Shown here: in pieces, positions 25,072-35,078 of the stretch
How positions within the stretch are numbered: position 1 is the stretch's first letter
Layout of the letters: every line of letters starts with the position of its first letter
Assembly: GCF_002954545.1 (NCBI RefSeq)
Contig: NZ_MSCH01000003.1
Coordinates: forward strand, 2,519,991 to 2,583,990
Direction: 5' to 3'
Length of the DNA: 64,000 nt
Origin: Psychrosphaera saromensis
GTDB lineage: Bacteria; Pseudomonadota; Gammaproteobacteria; Enterobacterales; Alteromonadaceae
Made by a program: the position numbers and the translations under genes
Notes under the pieces: model-generated
Told to the model about the DNA's origin: nothing
Seen by the model: the letters and a program-made list of their open reading frames with translations, nothing else
The model's database searches: none

Positions 25072-27022
25072 TACAACAGATGCGAAAGATTGGGATCACG
25101 AAGACTCAGAAAAGCTATATGGTGTAAGCCGTTGGAGCAAAGGGTACTTTTCGATAGGCAGTAAAGGCGACTTATTAGCAACGCCGGATCATCATCAGCC
25201 GAACCTAACGCTGAACATTCAAGAAATTGTGGAAGAAATGACTGAAACTGGCATTAAATTCCCAGCGGTTATTCGATTCCACGATATTCTGCGCTCACAA
25301 GTAGAAATGTTAAATACCACATTTCGCCGTGTTATCGCCGATGCTGAATACACCGGACAATATTTTGGTGTATTTCCAATTAAAGTTAACCAAATGCGTG
25401 AAGTGGTTGAAGAGATTGTTAACGCCGGTGAAAAATTCAATTACGGCTTAGAAGCCGGTTCAAAACCTGAACTAATGGCCGCTTTAGCCTATAACACTAA
25501 TAAAGACTCTTTAACCATACTTAATGGTTATAAAGATGAAGAGTACTTTAGGTTAGCTTTGTTAGGCCAACAAATTGGTCGCAACATCATCATTGTTATC
25601 GAAAAATTTAACGAATTAAAAACCTTAGTTCAAATTGCCAAAGAAATGGGCGTGACGCCAGTGATTGGCTTACGCAGTAAGCTTATGGTTAAAGGCAAAG
25701 GTAAGTGGAAAAACTCCAGCGGTGAACGCGCTAAATTTGGTTTAAGTTACGTTGAGATGCTCCATGCTGTCGATTACTTAAAACAAGAAGGTTTTGCAAG
25801 CAGCATTCAATTATTACATTTTCATATTGGCAGCCAATTAACCGACATACGTTCGATTAAAGATGCGATTCAAGAAGCGTCAATGGTCTACATGAACTTA
25901 GTTAAGTATGGCGTCCCACTACAGTATATTGATGTTGGTGGTGGTTTAGCGGTTGATTACGACGGTAGCCAGTCGACTAACAATTCATCGTGTAACTATT
26001 CTACAGAAGAATACATACTGGATATTGTTTATGGCATTAAACAGACATGCGACTTAAACGATATTCCACATCCTAATATTGTCAGTGAAAGTGGCCGAGC
26101 GATTACCGCTCATCACTCTTGTGTTGTAGCCAAAGTGATTGGTGAAATAAAACCAAACACCACTCAATACGACACCAGTGTTGCCGCAGACGAACACATA
26201 TTAATTACTAATATGCGTGAGATCACGCAAGAGCTGACATCAGAAAACTATCAGGAAATGTACAACGACTTAGTATCGATAAAAGAACAAACCGTTAGTG
26301 CGTTTAACTTAGGCGTGCTTAGCTTAAAAGACATGGCTAAAATGGAAACGCTTTATTGGCAAACGTTAGAGCAAATTAATCAGCACTTAATTGGTGAAGA
26401 GTTTGTACCTGAGCAATTAATGAAGATCCCATCGCTGTTATCGTCTCAATACCTAGTTAACTTTTCTGTGTTTCAATCAACCATAGATTCCTGGGCAATT
26501 AAACAAGTATTACCTATTGTGCCAATTAATCGTTTGTCGGAAAAACCAACCAAAATCGCCAGCTTAGTTGATATAACCTGTGATAGTGACGGTAAAATAG
26601 ACCATTTTATTGAAGCTAACGGCAGCTCTAATACGTTGCCATTACATGAACTTAAAGACGGTGAGGATTATCACATAGGTATATTCTTAACCGGTGCGTA
26701 TCAAGACGTAATGGGCGACATGCATAATTTGTTTGGCCGCTTAAACGAAGTGCATATTTATAGTTATGACGACGATCCAAAAGATTATTACATTGAAGAA
26801 GTGGTAAAAGGCTCAGCAATGGGAGATGTATTATCAACCATGCAATACAGCTCTGAAATATTAGCTAATAACATTAAAAAAGAAATCGATAAACGAGTAT
26901 CAAAAGGACAGATAAAACCTAGAGTCGGCGTACAACTGACTGACTTCTATGAGAACTGTTTGAGTAGTTATACTTATTTAACGGATGATAAAGAAAGACG
27001 AAACCGATGGATTAGTCGTTAA
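25061..27022 (+). CDS. speA: Biosynthetic arginine decarboxylase
   Basis: A 653-residue PLP enzyme of fold type III that makes agmatine from arginine; E. coli SpeA is 658. Lys108 in FGVFPIKVNQ is the PLP lysine. LLHFHIGSQL, YIDVGGGLAVDYDGS and NIVSESGRAI are conserved. The ATG at 25061 lies within the speB 3' end, giving an 11-base overlap. Together with speB and the divergent speE-speD the cell has a complete arginine-agmatine-putrescine-spermidine route in one 5-kb block. Confidence 0.95.
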   Translation: MPNNTTDAKDWDHEDSEKLYGVSRWSKGYFSIGSKGDLLATPDHHQPNLTLNIQEIVEEMTETGIKFPAVIRFHDILRSQVEMLNTTFRRVIADAEYTGQYFGVFPIKVNQMREVVEEIVNAGEKFNYGLEAGSKPELMAALAYNTNKDSLTILNGYKDEEYFRLALLGQQIGRNIIIVIEKFNELKTLVQIAKEMGVTPVIGLRSKLMVKGKGKWKNSSGERAKFGLSYVEMLHAVDYLKQEGFASSIQLLHFHIGSQLTDIRSIKDAIQEASMVYMNLVKYGVPLQYIDVGGGLAVDYDGSQSTNNSSCNYSTEEYILDIVYGIKQTCDLNDIPHPNIVSESGRAITAHHSCVVAKVIGEIKPNTTQYDTSVAADEHILITNMREITQELTSENYQEMYNDLVSIKEQTVSAFNLGVLSLKDMAKMETLYWQTLEQINQHLIGEEFVPEQLMKIPSLLSSQYLVNFSVFQSTIDSWAIKQVLPIVPINRLSEKPTKIASLVDITCDSDGKIDHFIEANGSSNTLPLHELKDGEDYHIGIFLTGAYQDVMGDMHNLFGRLNEVHIYSYDDDPKDYYIEEVVKGSAMGDVLSTMQYSSEILANNIKKEIDKRVSKGQIKPRVGVQLTDFYENCLSSYTYLTDDKERRNRWISR

Positions 27023-27070
27023 TTGGCTTTGCTATTTAAAAGTAAATTATTTTAGCCAAGAGCTAGAAAC

Positions 27071-27112
27071 AAAAAAGGTGATTTCAGAAATGAAATCACC
27101 TTTTTTGTTTAT
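27071..27112. terminator. Bidirectional terminator between speA and nrdB
   Basis: A 16-bp perfect stem with a GAAA tetraloop (27071-27086 with 27091-27106), with A tract and T tract flanks. It lies between convergent speA and nrdB. Confidence 0.9.
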
Positions 27113-27120
27113 GTATTTTT

Positions 27121-27175
27121 AGCTCTTAGCTCAGAACTCTTAGCTCAGAACTCGTCTCTCGCAGCTCGAAACTTA
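27121..27175. repeat. Short AGCTC-rich direct repeats next to nrdB
   Basis: Two adjacent 14-bp copies, TAGCTCAGAACTC plus T or G (27127-27140 and 27141-27154), are flanked by further AGCTC/AGCTCGAA fragments. They lie between the shared terminator and the nrdB stop. No function is known to me. Confidence 0.6.
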
Positions 27176-27179
27176 TAGC

Positions 27180-28310
27180 CTAAAGCTCAAAATCATCAAA
27201 CGCACTTGCATCAACGTCAGAATCAATCTGACCAACAAGGTAAGAGCTGATCTCAGACTCTTGAGGCGCAACTTGCACATTGTCAGACTCTAAGTATTTG
27301 TTCATCCAAGGAAGAGGGTTGCTCTTAATGTCGTACATTGCTGGAATACCAATGGCAGATAGACGGTGATTGGCAATATATTCAACATATTGACATAAGA
27401 TCTCTTCATTTAGACCTATCATAGAACCATCTTTAAACAGGTATTTAGCCCATTCTTTTTCTTGGTTTACTGCATTTACAAAAATCTCTTTGGCTTCTTG
27501 GAAACACTCAATGCTGATCTCTTGCATTTCAGGATCGTCCTGACCATCTGCCCACAAGTTTAAGATGTGTTGGGTAGAGGTTAAATGTAAGTTTTCATCA
27601 CGGGCAATCAAACGAATGATCTTAGAATTACCTTCCATAATTTCACGTTCTGCAAAGGCAAAAGTACAAGCAAAACTCACATAAAAACGAATCGCTTCTA
27701 ACGCATTAATAGAGTTAACCGCTAAATAAAGTTTCTTTTTAAGTTCTCTAAGAGTGATGTTGTAAGTAACACCATCAACAACATGTTCGCCTATTCCAAC
27801 GGTTTGATATAACTGAGTACAGAATATTAAATCGTCGTAGTATTTAGAAATATCAGACGCACGTCTTAAAATCTCTTCATTTCTTACGATATCGTCAAAC
27901 ACTTCACTTGGATCAGTAAATAAATTTCTTAAGATATGTGTGTAAGAACGAGAGTGAATAGTTTCACTGAACGACCAAGTCTCAATCCAAGTTTCTAACT
28001 CAGGTAGAGACGTAATTGGAAGTAGGGCAACGTTAGGGCTACGGCCTTGAATTGAATCTAACAGAGTTTGATATTTTAAATTTGAGATAAAAATATGTTT
28101 TTCACTGTCCGTCATCGCTTGGAAGTCGGCACGATCTTTACTCACATCAATTTCTTCTGGACGCCAAAAGAATGAAAGTTGTTTTTCAATTAACTTTTCA
28201 AAAATAGCATGACGTTGTTGGTCATAACGAGCAACGTTAACTGGCTGGCCAAAAAACATAGGTTCTTTTAACGCGTCGACGATATTTTGATTAAACGTGG
28301 TGTATTTCAT
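27180..28310 (-). CDS. nrdB: Ribonucleotide reductase class Ia beta subunit
   Basis: A 376-residue subunit that houses the diiron centre and the tyrosyl radical. [14 protein letters not shown] carries the radical Tyr (E. coli Tyr122) and metal ligands; [22 protein letters not shown] carries further iron ligands. The C-terminal acidic tail, ending DDFEL, is the peptide that docks on NrdA. It is 90 bases downstream of nrdA in one operon, with two inverted repeats in the spacer. The length matches E. coli (376). Confidence 0.96.
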   Translation of the reverse strand: MKYTTFNQNIVDALKEPMFFGQPVNVARYDQQRHAIFEKLIEKQLSFFWRPEEIDVSKDRADFQAMTDSEKHIFISNLKYQTLLDSIQGRSPNVALLPITSLPELETWIETWSFSETIHSRSYTHILRNLFTDPSEVFDDIVRNEEILRRASDISKYYDDLIFCTQLYQTVGIGEHVVDGVTYNITLRELKKKLYLAVNSINALEAIRFYVSFACTFAFAEREIMEGNSKIIRLIARDENLHLTSTQHILNLWADGQDDPEMQEISIECFQEAKEIFVNAVNQEKEWAKYLFKDGSMIGLNEEILCQYVEYIANHRLSAIGIPAMYDIKSNPLPWMNKYLESDNVQVAPQESEISSYLVGQIDSDVDASAFDDFEL

Positions 28311-28337
28311 ATTGGTTTTTATCTCTTATTCTTTAAC

Positions 28338-28405
28338 TGTCCACCAGGATTAAGTGGTGGACATATATTCCCTGTATTTAACTCTTGTTTAAAACAGGAG
28401 TTAAA
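28338..28405 (-). promoter_or_regulatory. Two inverted repeats in the nrdA-nrdB spacer
   Basis: One 9-bp perfect stem TGTCCACCA/TGGTGGACA (28338-28346 with 28355-28363) and one imperfect dyad around TTTAACTC/GAGTTAAA (about 28377-28405) that includes the nrdA stop region. They could set relative NrdA/NrdB expression through mRNA processing or partial termination; neither has a good T run, so the role is inference. Confidence 0.5.
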
Positions 28406-30716
28406 TCTTACAAGCGCCGCCTTCACAATCGTCATCATCTTCAATAACAACCGTCGTTGGGTTAGCTTCAGATGCTGACTTTTGCTTACCTGTAGTAATA
28501 CCAGCACCATCACGGGTGTTATGATAGTACAACGTTTTCATTCCGTATTTATATGCAGTTAATAAGTCTTTCAACAATTGTTGCATAGGCACTTTGTTAT
28601 CTGGGTATTTAGTTGGGTCATAATTGGTATTAGCCGAGATAGTTTGGTCGATAAACTTCTGCATAATTCCGCATAATTGCAAATAACCTTCGTTATTTGG
28701 AATATCCCACAATAATTCATATTGGTTACGTAAACGGTTCAGTTCTGGAACCACTTGTTTTAACACGCCATCTTTACTTGATTTAACAGAAATCAAACCA
28801 CGTGGTGGCTCAATACCGTTAGTCGCGTTGGAGATTTGCGATGACGTTTCAGAAGGCATAAGTGCCGACAATGTAGAGTTACGTAAGCCATGCTTAACAA
28901 TATTAGTACGTAATGATTCCCAATCTAAATGAAGAGGCTCATCACAATAAGAGTCTACCGACTTCTTATAAGTATCTATTGGTAATAGACCTTGAGAGTA
29001 CGTCGTTTCATTAAACTTAGGACATGCACCACGTTCTTGCGCTAAATCGTTAGACGCTTTTAATAAGTAGAACTGGATAGCTTCAAAAGTACGGTGAATT
29101 AATCCATTACCGCTACCATCTGAATACTTAGCACCATTTTTAGCTAGGTAATAAGCAAAGTTGATAACACCAACACCTAACGTTCTACGACCCATAGTTG
29201 CATTAAGTGCAGCTGGAACAGGGTAGTCTTGGTAATCTAATAAGTTATCTAATGCTCTTACTGCTAATTGAGCAAGTTCATCTAGTTCATCTAACGAATC
29301 AATGGCACCTAAGTTGAAGGCTGATAATGTACAAAGTGCGATTTCACCTTCTTCATCATTTACATTCTGTAAAGGTTTCGTTGGCAAGGCGATTTCTAGA
29401 CATAAGTTACTTTGTCTAATTGGCGCAAATTCAGGGTTAAATGGACTGTGAGTATTACAGTGATCTACGTTTTGTAGATAAATACGACCTGTACTCGCAC
29501 GTTCATTTAAAAACAGAGCAAATAACTCAACCGCTTTAATGCGTTTTTTACGAATATTTTCGTCTTGTTCATATTTAACGTATAACTCGTCAAACAAGTC
29601 TTGGTCTGCAAAATAAGCATCGTACAAACCAGGTACGTCAGAAGGGCTGAACAAAGTAATGTATTCATCTTTAATAAGACGTTGGTACATAGTTCTGTTG
29701 AACTGAACACCATAGTCTAAATGACGAACGCGATTTTCTTCAACACCACGGTTATTTTTAAGAACTAATAATGACTCAACTTCCAAATGCCATAACGGGT
29801 AGAACAAAGTTGCTGCGCCGCCACGAACACCACCTTGAGAACAACTTTTAACCGCTGTTTGGAAGTGTTTATAAAATGGAATACAACCTGTATGGAAAGC
29901 TTCACCGTTACGGATAGGGCTACCAAGTGCACGAATACGACCCGCGTTTATACCGATACCAGCACGTTGGCTTACGTATTTAACAATTGCTGATGTAGTG
30001 GCATTTATAGAGTCAAGGTTGTCACCGGCTTCTATTAATACACAAGAGCTAAATTGGCGAGTAGGTGTACGAACACCAGCCATAATTGGCGTTGGTAATG
30101 AAATCTTGAATTTTGATGTCGCGTCGTAAAAACGCTTAATGAAATCTAATCTGGTTTCTTTTGGGTATTTAGCAAATAAACAAGCAGCAACTAATACATA
30201 TAAGAACTGAGCGCTTTCATATATTTTGCCAGTAACACGGTTTTGGACTAAATATTTGCCCTCTAACTGTTTTACCGCAGCGTAACTAAAATCTAAATCG
30301 CGCGAATGAACAATGAATTTATCCATTTCGTCAAAGTCAGCAGCGGTGTAGTCTTCTAATAAGTGTTCATCATAACGCTTATCTTCAACCATAGATTTTA
30401 CATGATCATATAAACGAGGTGGCTCAAATTGGCCATACGCTTTTTTACGTAAATGGAATACAGCTAAACGCGCTGATAAATATTGATAATCTGGCGTTTG
30501 CTCAGATATCAAATCAGCCGCAGCTTTAATGATCGTTTCGTGGATGTCTTCAGTTTTAATGCCATCATAGAATTGAATATGAGATTTTATTTCCACTTCA
30601 GAGACAGAAACGTTGTCTAAACCTTTGGCGGCCCAAGTGATAACTCTATGAATTTTATCTAGATCAAGAGGCTCTTTAACTCCATCTCTTTTACTAACGG
30701 ATAGCTGCTGATTCAT
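28401..30716 (-). CDS. nrdA: Ribonucleotide reductase class Ia alpha subunit
   Basis: A 771-residue catalytic subunit that reduces ribonucleoside diphosphates. The N-terminal ATP-cone (SVSKRDGVKEPLDLDKIHRV) mediates dATP inhibition. Active-site cysteines are seen in FSSCVLIEAG, SNLCLEIALP and CTLSAFNLG, and the C-terminal CEGGACKI is the thioredoxin-reduced tail pair. It is the first gene of nrdA-nrdB and lies under three NrdR-like boxes. In E. coli nrdA likewise lies near ubiG and gyrA, so local order is conserved. Confidence 0.96.
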   Translation of the reverse strand: MNQQLSVSKRDGVKEPLDLDKIHRVITWAAKGLDNVSVSEVEIKSHIQFYDGIKTEDIHETIIKAAADLISEQTPDYQYLSARLAVFHLRKKAYGQFEPPRLYDHVKSMVEDKRYDEHLLEDYTAADFDEMDKFIVHSRDLDFSYAAVKQLEGKYLVQNRVTGKIYESAQFLYVLVAACLFAKYPKETRLDFIKRFYDATSKFKISLPTPIMAGVRTPTRQFSSCVLIEAGDNLDSINATTSAIVKYVSQRAGIGINAGRIRALGSPIRNGEAFHTGCIPFYKHFQTAVKSCSQGGVRGGAATLFYPLWHLEVESLLVLKNNRGVEENRVRHLDYGVQFNRTMYQRLIKDEYITLFSPSDVPGLYDAYFADQDLFDELYVKYEQDENIRKKRIKAVELFALFLNERASTGRIYLQNVDHCNTHSPFNPEFAPIRQSNLCLEIALPTKPLQNVNDEEGEIALCTLSAFNLGAIDSLDELDELAQLAVRALDNLLDYQDYPVPAALNATMGRRTLGVGVINFAYYLAKNGAKYSDGSGNGLIHRTFEAIQFYLLKASNDLAQERGACPKFNETTYSQGLLPIDTYKKSVDSYCDEPLHLDWESLRTNIVKHGLRNSTLSALMPSETSSQISNATNGIEPPRGLISVKSSKDGVLKQVVPELNRLRNQYELLWDIPNNEGYLQLCGIMQKFIDQTISANTNYDPTKYPDNKVPMQQLLKDLLTAYKYGMKTLYYHNTRDGAGITTGKQKSASEANPTTVVIEDDDDCEGGACKI

Positions 30717-30776
30717 CTTACGAATTCATCCTTTATATTATTTGTTCTAGCAATGCTGAAATTGTTTTTTTGTTGA

Positions 30777-30855
30777 CAACTAAATGTAGTAGTGATTTTG
30801 TTTAAAAACACATCATGTAGTGCCTAACTTGTATTATAGGCACAAGATAGTGTGT
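30777..30855 (-). promoter_or_regulatory. nrdA promoter with three tandem NrdR-like boxes
   Basis: Three 16-base sites start at 30777, 30808 and 30840, spaced 31 and 32 bases. They resemble the NrdR consensus aCaCwAtATaTwGtgt: the core CTAAATGTAG in the first is perfect, the second (ACACATCATGTAGTGC) has one core mismatch, the third (GCACAAGATAGTGTGT) also has one core mismatch. A minus-strand TATAAT lies at 30838-30833, between the second and third boxes. NrdR is an ATP/dATP-sensing repressor of RNR genes and typically binds paired boxes about three helical turns apart. The rest of the 30717-31149 gap holds only hairpins near ubiG. Confidence 0.72.
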
Positions 30856-30980
30856 CTTGGGTGGGAATGCAAGCTGAAATTTGTTTGGCTTTGTGTGCAA
30901 TAAATCGTCTTGTAAGTAGCTCCTAACGCTACACAATAAACCGCGAATAAGAGCTTGAAAAAGTCTAGGTCAAATAACAA

Positions 30981-31010
30981 AAAAAACCTAATTTATAAAT
31001 TAGATTTTTT
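30981..31010 (-). terminator. Terminator-like hairpin downstream of ubiG
   Basis: CTAATTT/AAATTAG (30988-30994 with 30997-31003) lies between an A run and a T run. Read on the minus strand it is followed by eight T. It is about 140 bases past the ubiG stop. Confidence 0.55.
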
Positions 31011-31015
31011 CTTAC

Positions 31016-31045
31016 GTAGCCAATTTAAAACTAAAAATTGGCTAC
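31016..31045. other. Perfect 11-bp hairpin downstream of ubiG
   Basis: GTAGCCAATTT/AAATTGGCTAC (31016-31026 with 31035-31045) with an 8-nt A-rich loop. It lies next to the terminator-like hairpin and has no T run of its own. It could protect the 3' end of ubiG mRNA or be a protein site; neither is shown. Confidence 0.5.
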
Positions 31046-31149
31046 AAATAGACTTCTGTCTTGAACAAGTTAAACAATGTACTTAATTGGTTTTAAAATG
31101 ATCGTTTACAGGGTATTTATTAAACTTTTTTCGAAATAGGTCTAATTTC

Positions 31150-31878
31150 TTATTGATCGAGTTTTTCAAAATATAAAATGTAATTAACATCGATATTCGG
31201 CTTTAACGTAAATTGTTCATTTAACGGATTGTAATGTAGGCCAATAGCATCTCTTATTTTTAAACCGTATTGTTCTGCCCATTTTATAAGTTGGGCTGGT
31301 TTTATGAATTTTTCAAATTCATGAGTGCCATTAGGTACCAGTTTTAATATTTTCTCTGCAGCAACAATAGACAACAAATAACTCTTCGCTGTTTTATTTA
31401 ACGTGGAGAAAAATACCTTACCACCAGGTTTACATGCATTTGCTGCGGCACAAATAATAGATTCTGGGTCAGGGACATGCTCTAGCATCTCCATACAAGT
31501 GACGACATCAAAGTGTTGGTAGTTTTGTTGGCTAAAGCTTTCAGCACTGATGTTTTGGTAAGACACATTTTTAATACCAGCTTCTAATGCATGTAACTTA
31601 GCTACATTTAATGAATCTTGCGCTAAATCGATACCAACCACGTTAGCCGACAGTTTAGCCAAACTTTCGGCTAATATGCCGCCGCCACAACCAATGTCTA
31701 ATAATTCTTTATGAGCAACCGACTCTGTCATCTCTTGGATATACGACACTCGCACTGGGTTTAACTTATGCAGAGGCTTAAAGTTGCCTTCGATATCCCA
31801 CCAAGACTCGGCAATGGAATTAAATTTCTCGATTTCGTTGGAATCTACATTGGTATTTTCAACAGGATTTGAACTCAT
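31150..31878 (-). CDS. ubiG: Ubiquinone biosynthesis O-methyltransferase
   Basis: A 242-residue SAM methyltransferase that does both O-methylations of ubiquinone synthesis. LLDIGCGGGILAESLA is the SAM motif I, and FNSIAESWWDIEGNFKPLHKLNPVR is the UbiG N-terminal signature. The ATG at 31878 gives a length like E. coli (240); the upstream open frame would add 30 hydrophobic residues unlike the family. It is divergent from gyrA, as in E. coli. Confidence 0.94.
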   Translation of the reverse strand: MSSNPVENTNVDSNEIEKFNSIAESWWDIEGNFKPLHKLNPVRVSYIQEMTESVAHKELLDIGCGGGILAESLAKLSANVVGIDLAQDSLNVAKLHALEAGIKNVSYQNISAESFSQQNYQHFDVVTCMEMLEHVPDPESIICAAANACKPGGKVFFSTLNKTAKSYLLSIVAAEKILKLVPNGTHEFEKFIKPAQLIKWAEQYGLKIRDAIGLHYNPLNEQFTLKPNIDVNYILYFEKLDQ

Positions 31879-32077
31879 AAAATTTGTGCCACTATATATA
31901 AGGTAATTAATTGTGATTATATGAGTCACAAAAAAATAAAGATAGATGAAATAATCGTAATTGTTCAATTAAAACGCAAATAGAGTGTACTCAAACGCCG
32001 AACAATCAATTTTTATACATTTTGCATAGGGTAGGCCATAAAGACGCTGAAATTGGACTAGCGTGACGATAAGATTG

Positions 32078-32086
32078 TGTTACAAT
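32078..32086 (+). promoter_or_regulatory. gyrA: Candidate extended -10 of the gyrA promoter
   Basis: TGTTACAAT (32078-32086) reads as an extended -10 element (TGn followed by TACAAT) about 62 bases before the gyrA ATG. No convincing -35 at 17 bases, which is acceptable for extended -10 promoters. GyrA promoters are supercoiling-sensitive in other bacteria; nothing here tests that. Confidence 0.4.
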
Positions 32087-32147
32087 CGCGAGTAACATAA
32101 TACTAATAAAAACTTACTATTAAGTAGTTGCAGGGAATCATACGTTT

Positions 32148-34820
32148 ATGACAGATCATACTGATAATATTAGTCCTATTAATATTGAAGAAGAATTAAA
32201 AACCAGTTACCTAGATTACGCCATGAGCGTTATCGTAGGTCGTGCATTACCAGATGTACGTGATGGATTAAAACCGGTTCACCGTCGTGTATTATTCGCG
32301 ATGAATGAATTAAAAAATGACTGGAACAAACCGTACAAAAAATCTGCACGTGTTGTCGGCGACGTTATCGGTAAATATCACCCACATGGTGATAGTGCGG
32401 TATACGACACAATCGTTCGTATGGCTCAGCCTTTCTCTTTACGTTATACACTTGTTGACGGCCAAGGTAACTTTGGTTCGGTCGATGGTGACTCAGCGGC
32501 AGCAATGCGTTATACCGAAATTCGTATGCAGAAAATGGCACACGAACTTTTAGCTGATTTAGAAAAAGAAACGGTAGACTTCGTACCAAACTACGATGGT
32601 CAAGAACATATCCCAGTTGTATTACCAACTAAAGTTCCTAACTTATTAGTTAATGGTTCTTCTGGTATCGCTGTTGGTATGGCGACAAATATTCCGCCAC
32701 ATTCATTACGTGAAGTTATTGACGGTACATTAGCCTTATCTTTCAACGAAGATATTACTGTTGAAGAGCTAATGGAACATATCCCTGGTCCTGACTTCCC
32801 AACTGGCGCTATCATTAACGGCAGAAAAGGTATTGTAGAAGCTTATAATACGGGTCGCGGTAAAGTTTATATTCGTGCGTTGGCCAATATTGAAACGGAC
32901 GAGTCAAACGGTAAAGACACTATTATCGTTACCGAAATTCCATATCAAGTTAACAAAGCAAGATTAATTGAAAAAATTGCTGAGTTAGTTAAAGAGAAAA
33001 AAGTGGAAGGTATCACTGCATTACGTGACGAGTCTGATAAAGACGGTATGCGTATTGTTATTGAGATCAAACGCGGTGAACCAACAGAAGTTATCCTTAA
33101 TCAATTATATTCACTAACTCAGTTACAAACTGTGTTTGGTATGAATATGGTTGCATTGACTCACGGTCAACCAAAAATACATACGTTAAAAGAAATGCTT
33201 GAAGCATTCCTATCTCACCGTCGTGAAGTTGTTACGCGTCGTACTGTATTTGATTTACGTAAAGCTCGTGACCGTGCTCATATATTAGAAGCGCTTGCGA
33301 TTGCACTTGCTAATATTGATCCAATTATTGCCATGATCAAAGACTCACCAACACCTGCAGAAGCTAAAGTAAAATTAGTGGCGCAAGGTTGGGAACTAGG
33401 CCATGTATCTCAAATGCTTGAAAAAGCAGGTGAAGATGCAGCACGCCCAGAATGGTTAGAACCTGAGTTTGGTTTACGTGATGGTCTTTACCATATGACA
33501 GAGCAACAAGCTCAAGCCATATTGGAATTACGTTTACACAGATTAACTGGCTTAGAACATGAAAAAATTCTTGCTGAATACAGTGAAATCTTAGAGCTAA
33601 TTGCTGAGTTACTAGAAATTCTTGGTAGCCCTGAGCGTCTAATGGAAGTTATTCGTGAAGAATTAGCTATCATCCGTGAAACTTACGGTGATGAACGTTG
33701 TACTGAAATTCGTGATGCGTCACACGATATCAACCTTGAAGATCTTATTAATGAAGAAGATGTTGTCGTAACACTTTCACACGAAGGTTACTGTAAATAT
33801 CAACCATTAACAGATTATCAAGCACAACGTCGTGGTGGTCGTGGTAAGTCAGCAACTAAGATGAAAGATGAAGACTTCATCGAGAAGCTTTTAGTGGCAA
33901 ACACACATGACACTATCTTATGTTTCTCTGATAAAGGTCGTTTGTACTGGTTGAAAGTATATCAATTACCTCTAGCTAGTCGTCAATCTCGTGGGCGTCC
34001 AATTATCAATTTATTACCATTGGATGCAGACGAGAAGATCACAACTATCTTACCTGTACAAGAATACGAAGCTGATAAGTTTGTATTTATGGCAACGGCT
34101 AACGGTACAGTTAAGAAAACAGCATTAACAGAATACTCTCGTCCAAGAGCAAACGGTATTATCGCACTTGGCTTGAATGACGGAGACAAACTAATTGGTG
34201 CATCTCTTACTAATGGTAAGAATGAAATCATGTTGTTCTCTCAAAACGGTAAAGTAGTTCGTTTCCATGAAGAACAAGTTCGTTCTATGGGACGTACCGC
34301 AACGGGTGTTCGTGGTATTAAATTAACGCAAGACGCTAAAGTTGTTTCGTTAATCGTGCCAGATGAAGACGGCAATATCTTAACCGTAACTGAAAATGGT
34401 TTTGGTAAGCGTACTCCTCAAGCCGATTACCCAGCTAAGAGTCGTGCAACACAAGGTGTTGTATCTATTAAAGTTAGTGACAGAAATGGATTGGTTGTTG
34501 GTGCAACACAAGTTGCAGATACCCATGAAATCATGATCATTAGTGACAAGGGCACTTTAGTTCGTACTAAAGTAAATGAAGTTTCTGTTGTTGGTCGTAA
34601 CACACAAGGTGTGCGTTTGATCAGAACAATAGAAGGTGAAAACGTTGTTGCTCTAGCTCGTATAGAAGAGATTGAAGAAGACGATACATTATTGTTAGAT
34701 GAAGACGGTAATGTGATTGAACCTGAAGTCTCAGAAGCGGCAGTTGAAGGTGAACAAACACCTGAAGCTTCAGACGCAGAATCTACTGATGAAAATGTAG
34801 ATAAAGCTGATGACGAATAG
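32148..34820 (+). CDS. gyrA: DNA gyrase subunit A
   Basis: An 890-residue subunit that cuts and rejoins DNA during negative supercoiling. Tyr122 in MRYTEIRM is the DNA-linking residue. The quinolone-resistance region reads GDSAVYDT with Ser83 and Asp87, the susceptible-type residues at E. coli numbering. The C-terminal domain contains the GyrA box QRRGGRG and ends in an acidic tail. It is monocistronic between a divergent ubiG and a terminator at 34841-34866. Confidence 0.97.
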   Translation: MTDHTDNISPINIEEELKTSYLDYAMSVIVGRALPDVRDGLKPVHRRVLFAMNELKNDWNKPYKKSARVVGDVIGKYHPHGDSAVYDTIVRMAQPFSLRYTLVDGQGNFGSVDGDSAAAMRYTEIRMQKMAHELLADLEKETVDFVPNYDGQEHIPVVLPTKVPNLLVNGSSGIAVGMATNIPPHSLREVIDGTLALSFNEDITVEELMEHIPGPDFPTGAIINGRKGIVEAYNTGRGKVYIRALANIETDESNGKDTIIVTEIPYQVNKARLIEKIAELVKEKKVEGITALRDESDKDGMRIVIEIKRGEPTEVILNQLYSLTQLQTVFGMNMVALTHGQPKIHTLKEMLEAFLSHRREVVTRRTVFDLRKARDRAHILEALAIALANIDPIIAMIKDSPTPAEAKVKLVAQGWELGHVSQMLEKAGEDAARPEWLEPEFGLRDGLYHMTEQQAQAILELRLHRLTGLEHEKILAEYSEILELIAELLEILGSPERLMEVIREELAIIRETYGDERCTEIRDASHDINLEDLINEEDVVVTLSHEGYCKYQPLTDYQAQRRGGRGKSATKMKDEDFIEKLLVANTHDTILCFSDKGRLYWLKVYQLPLASRQSRGRPIINLLPLDADEKITTILPVQEYEADKFVFMATANGTVKKTALTEYSRPRANGIIALGLNDGDKLIGASLTNGKNEIMLFSQNGKVVRFHEEQVRSMGRTATGVRGIKLTQDAKVVSLIVPDEDGNILTVTENGFGKRTPQADYPAKSRATQGVVSIKVSDRNGLVVGATQVADTHEIMIISDKGTLVRTKVNEVSVVGRNTQGVRLIRTIEGENVVALARIEEIEEDDTLLLDEDGNVIEPEVSEAAVEGEQTPEASDAESTDENVDKADDE

Positions 34821-34840
34821 TTAATCCTTGATTAAGATAA

Positions 34841-34866
34841 AAAGGCTCATTACGAGCCTTTTTTTG
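34841..34866 (+). terminator. Rho-independent terminator after gyrA
   Basis: An 8-bp stem AAAGGCTC/GAGCCTTT (34841-34848 with 34854-34861) with a 5-nt loop, followed by T. It is 21 bases past the gyrA stop. The rest of the 258-base gap before serC is AT-rich. Confidence 0.85.
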
Positions 34867-35078
34867 TGCCTGAATGTTAATTGTAAAATTAGTCATAAAA
34901 GGCTGAAAAACAATCAAATAGGCGACAAAATTTAACCTTTACCCAAATTAATGACAAAGTTGCAAAAATATCAATTGAGTGAAATTTTATAACGCGTTAG
35001 AGTCAATACTCAATTTGAAATGTCCCTTATCAATATTTTCAAATATCCACCACAAATTGCATCCAAAATGAGAACAAG

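Noticed and set aside
31879-31968. 30-residue N-terminal extension of UbiG
   Set aside because: It is hydrophobic and unlike the family; the ATG at 31878 gives the expected length.
32317-32815. Open frames on both strands inside gyrA
   Set aside because: They are shadows of a gene with strong codon bias; the same holds for the frames inside rpsA, nrdA, ggt and ccoI.
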